Shown piece by piece: positions 61,453-64,000 of a DNA stretch of 64,000 bases. The notes under the pieces were generated by a model. It searched no databases, was not told the origin of the DNA, and saw only the letters and a list, made by a program, of their open reading frames with translations. The stretch comes from Glaciihabitans sp. dw_435 (GTDB taxonomy: Bacteria; Actinomycetota; Actinomycetes; Actinomycetales; Microbacteriaceae): the NCBI RefSeq assembly GCF_018449675.1, contig NZ_JAAVUZ010000002.1:391524-455523 (forward strand), in the 5' to 3' direction. Both the position numbers and the translations under genes were made by a program. Each line of letters starts with the position of its first letter. Position 1 is the stretch's first letter.

Positions 61453-62581
61453 AGGAAAACCTCACCAACAGAGTGGGCGGTGTGAACGACACCGTCAGGA
61501 TCGGGAACGTGTTTCTCGCGACGGCGAGATACGGGTTGTAGTCGCCGCGGAACGTGCGGGACGAGGCATCCACTTGCACCAACAGCGTCATGACGGCGCT
61601 GATTCCCTCGCGCTCGATCGATATGGAAACCGAGTGCGGTGTCGCCTCCTGCCCGAGGGCGAACAGGAGTGCCCGCACGGCGGTGCGCTGGTCGTGGCTC
61701 ATCGCCGGGGCGAGCTGCCCGTTGTCATGGATCTCGTGCGGGTGGGCGTCGACCGTGCGCAGGGCGGCGACCGAGGTCTGGAGCCACGTACGGTCCACGC
61801 TGGCGACCAGCGCCGTGCGGATCTGGCCGGCGATGCTGCGGGCGGTCGCGCGGTCGTCGTCGGTGATGGCGTTCTGGCTGAGCAGCCCGCTGAGGAAGGG
61901 GGTCACGTCGCTGCTGAGCAGGGCGATGCGGTCCTGGTGCACGGCGCGGTTGATCTCGTCGCGGCGCTCGTCGGCGTGCGCCTCGGCCCGGCCGGTCATC
62001 TGCAGGTGCCAGTTGGAGAAGGCGAGCACTATTCCGCGCGAGTACCGGGCGGCGCCGTACGCGCACGCGATGAGCGGAAGCGTGACGGTGAGGGCCGAGG
62101 CGTAGACGGGGGCGACGGTCTGCTGTCCGCTGAGTTCGACGAGTGTCGAGACCCCGATGATGACGGCGGCGACCGAGCCGAGGATGACGAGCTCCCGCGG
62201 GGGTCGATACGAGCTCATGGCGAGGATCAGGAGCCCGATGCAGGCCGGTGCCCAGTCGTCGCGGAGGTAGTCCTGCGAGCCCCAGCCGCCGTAGGTATCG
62301 AAGAAGAAGGCCGCGAGACCGAACACCAGCACCACCACGTGGGTCGTCGCCGTGAAGGGCGCCCGCTCGGGGGCCGTCTGCCGCGCGACGATCGCGGCGG
62401 CAATGACGAAGGAGAGCAGGGCGAGCAGCTCAGGCAGCCGGGGGCCCTGCCCCACGGTCTCGATGATGGTGGCGATGCCAGCCCAGATGACGGGGATGAC
62501 GGCGAGGGTGATGGCGGGCACGCGCGCGCCCATGGCCGAGGCCGGGTCGACCTGCTGTTGCGTCTGTTCGGGGGTGTTCAC
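61439..62581 (-). CDS. Kinase-like membrane protein lacking catalytic motifs (module 2)
   Basis: A 380-residue paralogue of the protein at 33443. GTG 62581 overlaps the kinase stop (GTGA). Six helices (about 21-41, 50-66, 79-96, 112-124, 130-149, 157-178) precede a cytoplasmic helical part with AVHQDRIALLSSDVTPFLSG, where Ser223 lies opposite the phospho-His of the kinase, then VRALLFALGQ and the closing strand LLVRFSYDAG. No HD/HE dimerisation motif, N-box or DxGxG is present. Conserved length, order and C-terminal strand with module 1 argue for a real, non-catalytic function. Confidence 0.75.
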   Translation of the reverse strand: MNTPEQTQQQVDPASAMGARVPAITLAVIPVIWAGIATIIETVGQGPRLPELLALLSFVIAAAIVARQTAPERAPFTATTHVVVLVFGLAAFFFDTYGGWGSQDYLRDDWAPACIGLLILAMSSYRPPRELVILGSVAAVIIGVSTLVELSGQQTVAPVYASALTVTLPLIACAYGAARYSRGIVLAFSNWHLQMTGRAEAHADERRDEINRAVHQDRIALLSSDVTPFLSGLLSQNAITDDDRATARSIAGQIRTALVASVDRTWLQTSVAALRTVDAHPHEIHDNGQLAPAMSHDQRTAVRALLFALGQEATPHSVSISIEREGISAVMTLLVQVDASSRTFRGDYNPYLAVARNTFPILTVSFTPPTLLVRFSYDAG

Positions 62582-63783
62582 TCGGCGCCTCCCGGGACGT
62601 CGGCTCGGGGCATCCGCATGATGACGGACGTTCCGCTGCCCGGCGTCGACCAGACGGCGACGCTTCCACCGATCGCTTCGATGCGCCCGCGCACGGAACT
62701 CTTGAGACCCAGGCGGTCGGCGTGCACCTTGTCGGGCTCGAAACCCGCGCCCATGTCGACGACCATCACGATGACTTCGTCGTCCGTGGAGTCGAGGGCC
62801 ACCTCCGCCGCCATGACGCCGGCGTGGGCCCGCACGTTCTCGAGGCACTGGCGCACGGCCAGGGCGAGGGCTTCCCCGTCGCTGTCGGACAGCGCGACGA
62901 TGGGTGAGGTCTCCCCCGTGCAGGAGACGGCGAGGCCGCCCTGCACTGCATCGTCGATGGCGTGGAAGAGTGGGGTCTCGGGCCATCCGACGGTGATGCT
63001 CGGGCGACGGGCGCCGGCGACCACCACGGCCCATTCGAGGTCGTGGAGCTTGGCGAGGTCCCCCTCGATCTGCGTGCGCAGCGCCATCGGCGGCGGCCCG
63101 CTCGTGGACGAGGCGATGATCGCGAGATGGTTGACGACCGTGTCGTGCATGAGCGCCGCTGCCTCGAGCTCGGCGCGCTGGCGAATGAGCGACACGAACT
63201 CGTCCTGTGTCGCCGTGGAGAACCCGCTCTGCGAGCGCGTATCGCCGCGCCGCCCGAACCACACGACCGAGAGCACGACGACCGTGACGACGTAGGCCGT
63301 GATGGTGATCGGATCGAACATGAACGTCTTGCCCGCCGCAATCATGCCGAGAGCGGATGTCACACCCGACGTCACCGCTCCGACCGTGCACCACCGCAGC
63401 GCGGGGCCGAGCCCACGCCCCACTCCCCCGACGAACACCAACGCGACCTTGGGCAGCGCCACCGAGAAGGAATCGGCTATCACGGGCAGGTCAAAGTACG
63501 TGGCGAATATATAGGAGTAGAAGAACACTGCGACGCCGCCGACCACGACGTAGACGACGGTGAGCACGGCCGAGTGCCGGCGATCCAGCGCGATGAGGAC
63601 GGCCAGCATGGCTACCGGGCCGACGAAGGCGGGCCAGAGCGGGTACTGCGGGTACTGGATCTGGAAGAACACGACCATGAGCGCGGCACCGGCGAGCAAC
63701 ACAAAGGCGGGCGCGTGCAGCACCTCAGAGAACGTGCGGCTGAGCTTGTGCGCGCTCGCCTGCGTGGGCAAATCCAGCGCCAC
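62578..63783 (-). CDS. Membrane sensor histidine kinase, HisKA_3 type (module 2)
   Basis: A 401-residue paralogue of the kinase at 34606, with the phospho-acceptor His also at residue 213 (ALMHDTVVNHL). Membrane part about 24-175; ATPase domain with N-box-like ENVRAHAG, G1 box DMGAGFEP and GLKSSVRGRIEAIGG, then STPGSGTSV. The degree of divergence from module 1 shows an old duplication. It is first in its operon; 217 nt upstream to the window edge contain a perfect hairpin but no gene. Confidence 0.9.
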   Translation of the reverse strand: MALDLPTQASAHKLSRTFSEVLHAPAFVLLAGAALMVVFFQIQYPQYPLWPAFVGPVAMLAVLIALDRRHSAVLTVVYVVVGGVAVFFYSYIFATYFDLPVIADSFSVALPKVALVFVGGVGRGLGPALRWCTVGAVTSGVTSALGMIAAGKTFMFDPITITAYVVTVVVLSVVWFGRRGDTRSQSGFSTATQDEFVSLIRQRAELEAAALMHDTVVNHLAIIASSTSGPPPMALRTQIEGDLAKLHDLEWAVVVAGARRPSITVGWPETPLFHAIDDAVQGGLAVSCTGETSPIVALSDSDGEALALAVRQCLENVRAHAGVMAAEVALDSTDDEVIVMVVDMGAGFEPDKVHADRLGLKSSVRGRIEAIGGSVAVWSTPGSGTSVIMRMPRADVPGGAE

Positions 63784-63856
63784 TGTTCCCCGATCGGATG
63801 CTCTCAGACGAGTCCGATTGCTCGAAACCCCGGCGCCTGTACCCCCTTAACGGGGG

Positions 63857-63880
63857 TCAGGCCGAACAACATCGGCCTGA
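63857..63880. promoter_or_regulatory. Perfect hairpin/operator upstream of module 2
   Basis: TCAGGCCGA (63857-63865) and TCGGCCTGA (63872-63880) are exact inverted arms around ACAACA. Just beside it (63841-63857) ACCCCC/GGGGGT forms another stem. They lie 75-100 nt before the kinase start, so they may be an operator or a leader structure. TTTTGTACCCTATT follows at 63900-63913. Confidence 0.6.
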
Positions 63881-64000
63881 TATCCACAGTCTAGGTTCGT
63901 TTTGTACCCTATTGCACGGCTGTGACGGAATTTGAATTTCGTTCTGGCCGCCCGCGCGCCTCCTGCGCGCCCCGCGCCAAACCGGGCAAGTCCGGCTCTC

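Noticed and set aside
61259..63295. Very long plus-strand open frame (678 codons) opposite module 2
   Set aside because: It is antisense to three well-supported genes, has Arg/Gly/His-rich composition and no domain; such frames arise from high GC at third codon positions.

Overview
The window reads as chromosomal DNA of a high-GC Gram-positive actinobacterium, most likely of the family Microbacteriaceae. The grounds are the high GC outside the polysaccharide cluster, frequent GTG starts and ATGA/GTGA overlaps, PASTA-domain penicillin-binding proteins, a eukaryote-type Ser/Thr kinase, a LAxTG-type wall anchor, an actinobacterial-type SOS box and a Gram-positive capsule/EPS system with a BY-kinase. 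Genus is not determined.

Layout. 0-7.2 kb: cell-wall block with the end of one and two complete tandem class A PBPs, RidA and a DUF4177 protein, a metallophosphoesterase and tRNA-Pro(CGG). 7.2-17 kb: a repeat-rich spacer; a GT2 synthase plus GH18-like protein pair, the GT2 carrying an in-frame 57-nt duplication in its active-site region; an amidohydrolase; a methyltransferase; and an operon of three unknown membrane proteins, two of them sharing a duplicated domain. 17-32 kb: Ser/Thr kinase plus repeat-rich lipoprotein, TetR regulators, enoyl-CoA hydratase, zinc alcohol dehydrogenase, arsenate reductase, desaturase, a radical-SAM protein behind an SOS box, and a TetR/Tet(X)-like monooxygenase pair with tandem palindromic operators. 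30.5-36.4 kb (minus strand): SulP transporter, thymidine kinase, a three-gene signalling module (NarL-type regulator, kinase-like membrane protein without catalytic motifs, histidine kinase) and a LAETG surface protein.

36.5-57.5 kb: a Wzy-type exopolysaccharide locus. Minus strand: BY-kinase, tyrosine phosphatase, initiating sugar transferase, RmlB, an RmlC-RmlD fusion, UDP-glucose dehydrogenase and a DUF4012 protein, so rhamnose and glucuronate are probable building blocks. Plus strand: five overlapping transferase genes, polymerase and flippase, with visibly lower GC than the flanks. A HAD hydrolase and malate:quinone oxidoreductase sit between the two arms.

57.6-64 kb repeats the theme of 30.5-36 kb: a truncated, frameshifted SulP relic, two SGNH hydrolase paralogues (the second lacking a catalytic block), a DUF1801 protein, and a second copy of the three-gene signalling module in the same order and strand. 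The duplicated histidine kinase / degenerate kinase / NarL regulator modules bracketing the polysaccharide locus are the most interesting feature. No rRNA, insertion sequence, prophage or CRISPR array was seen.
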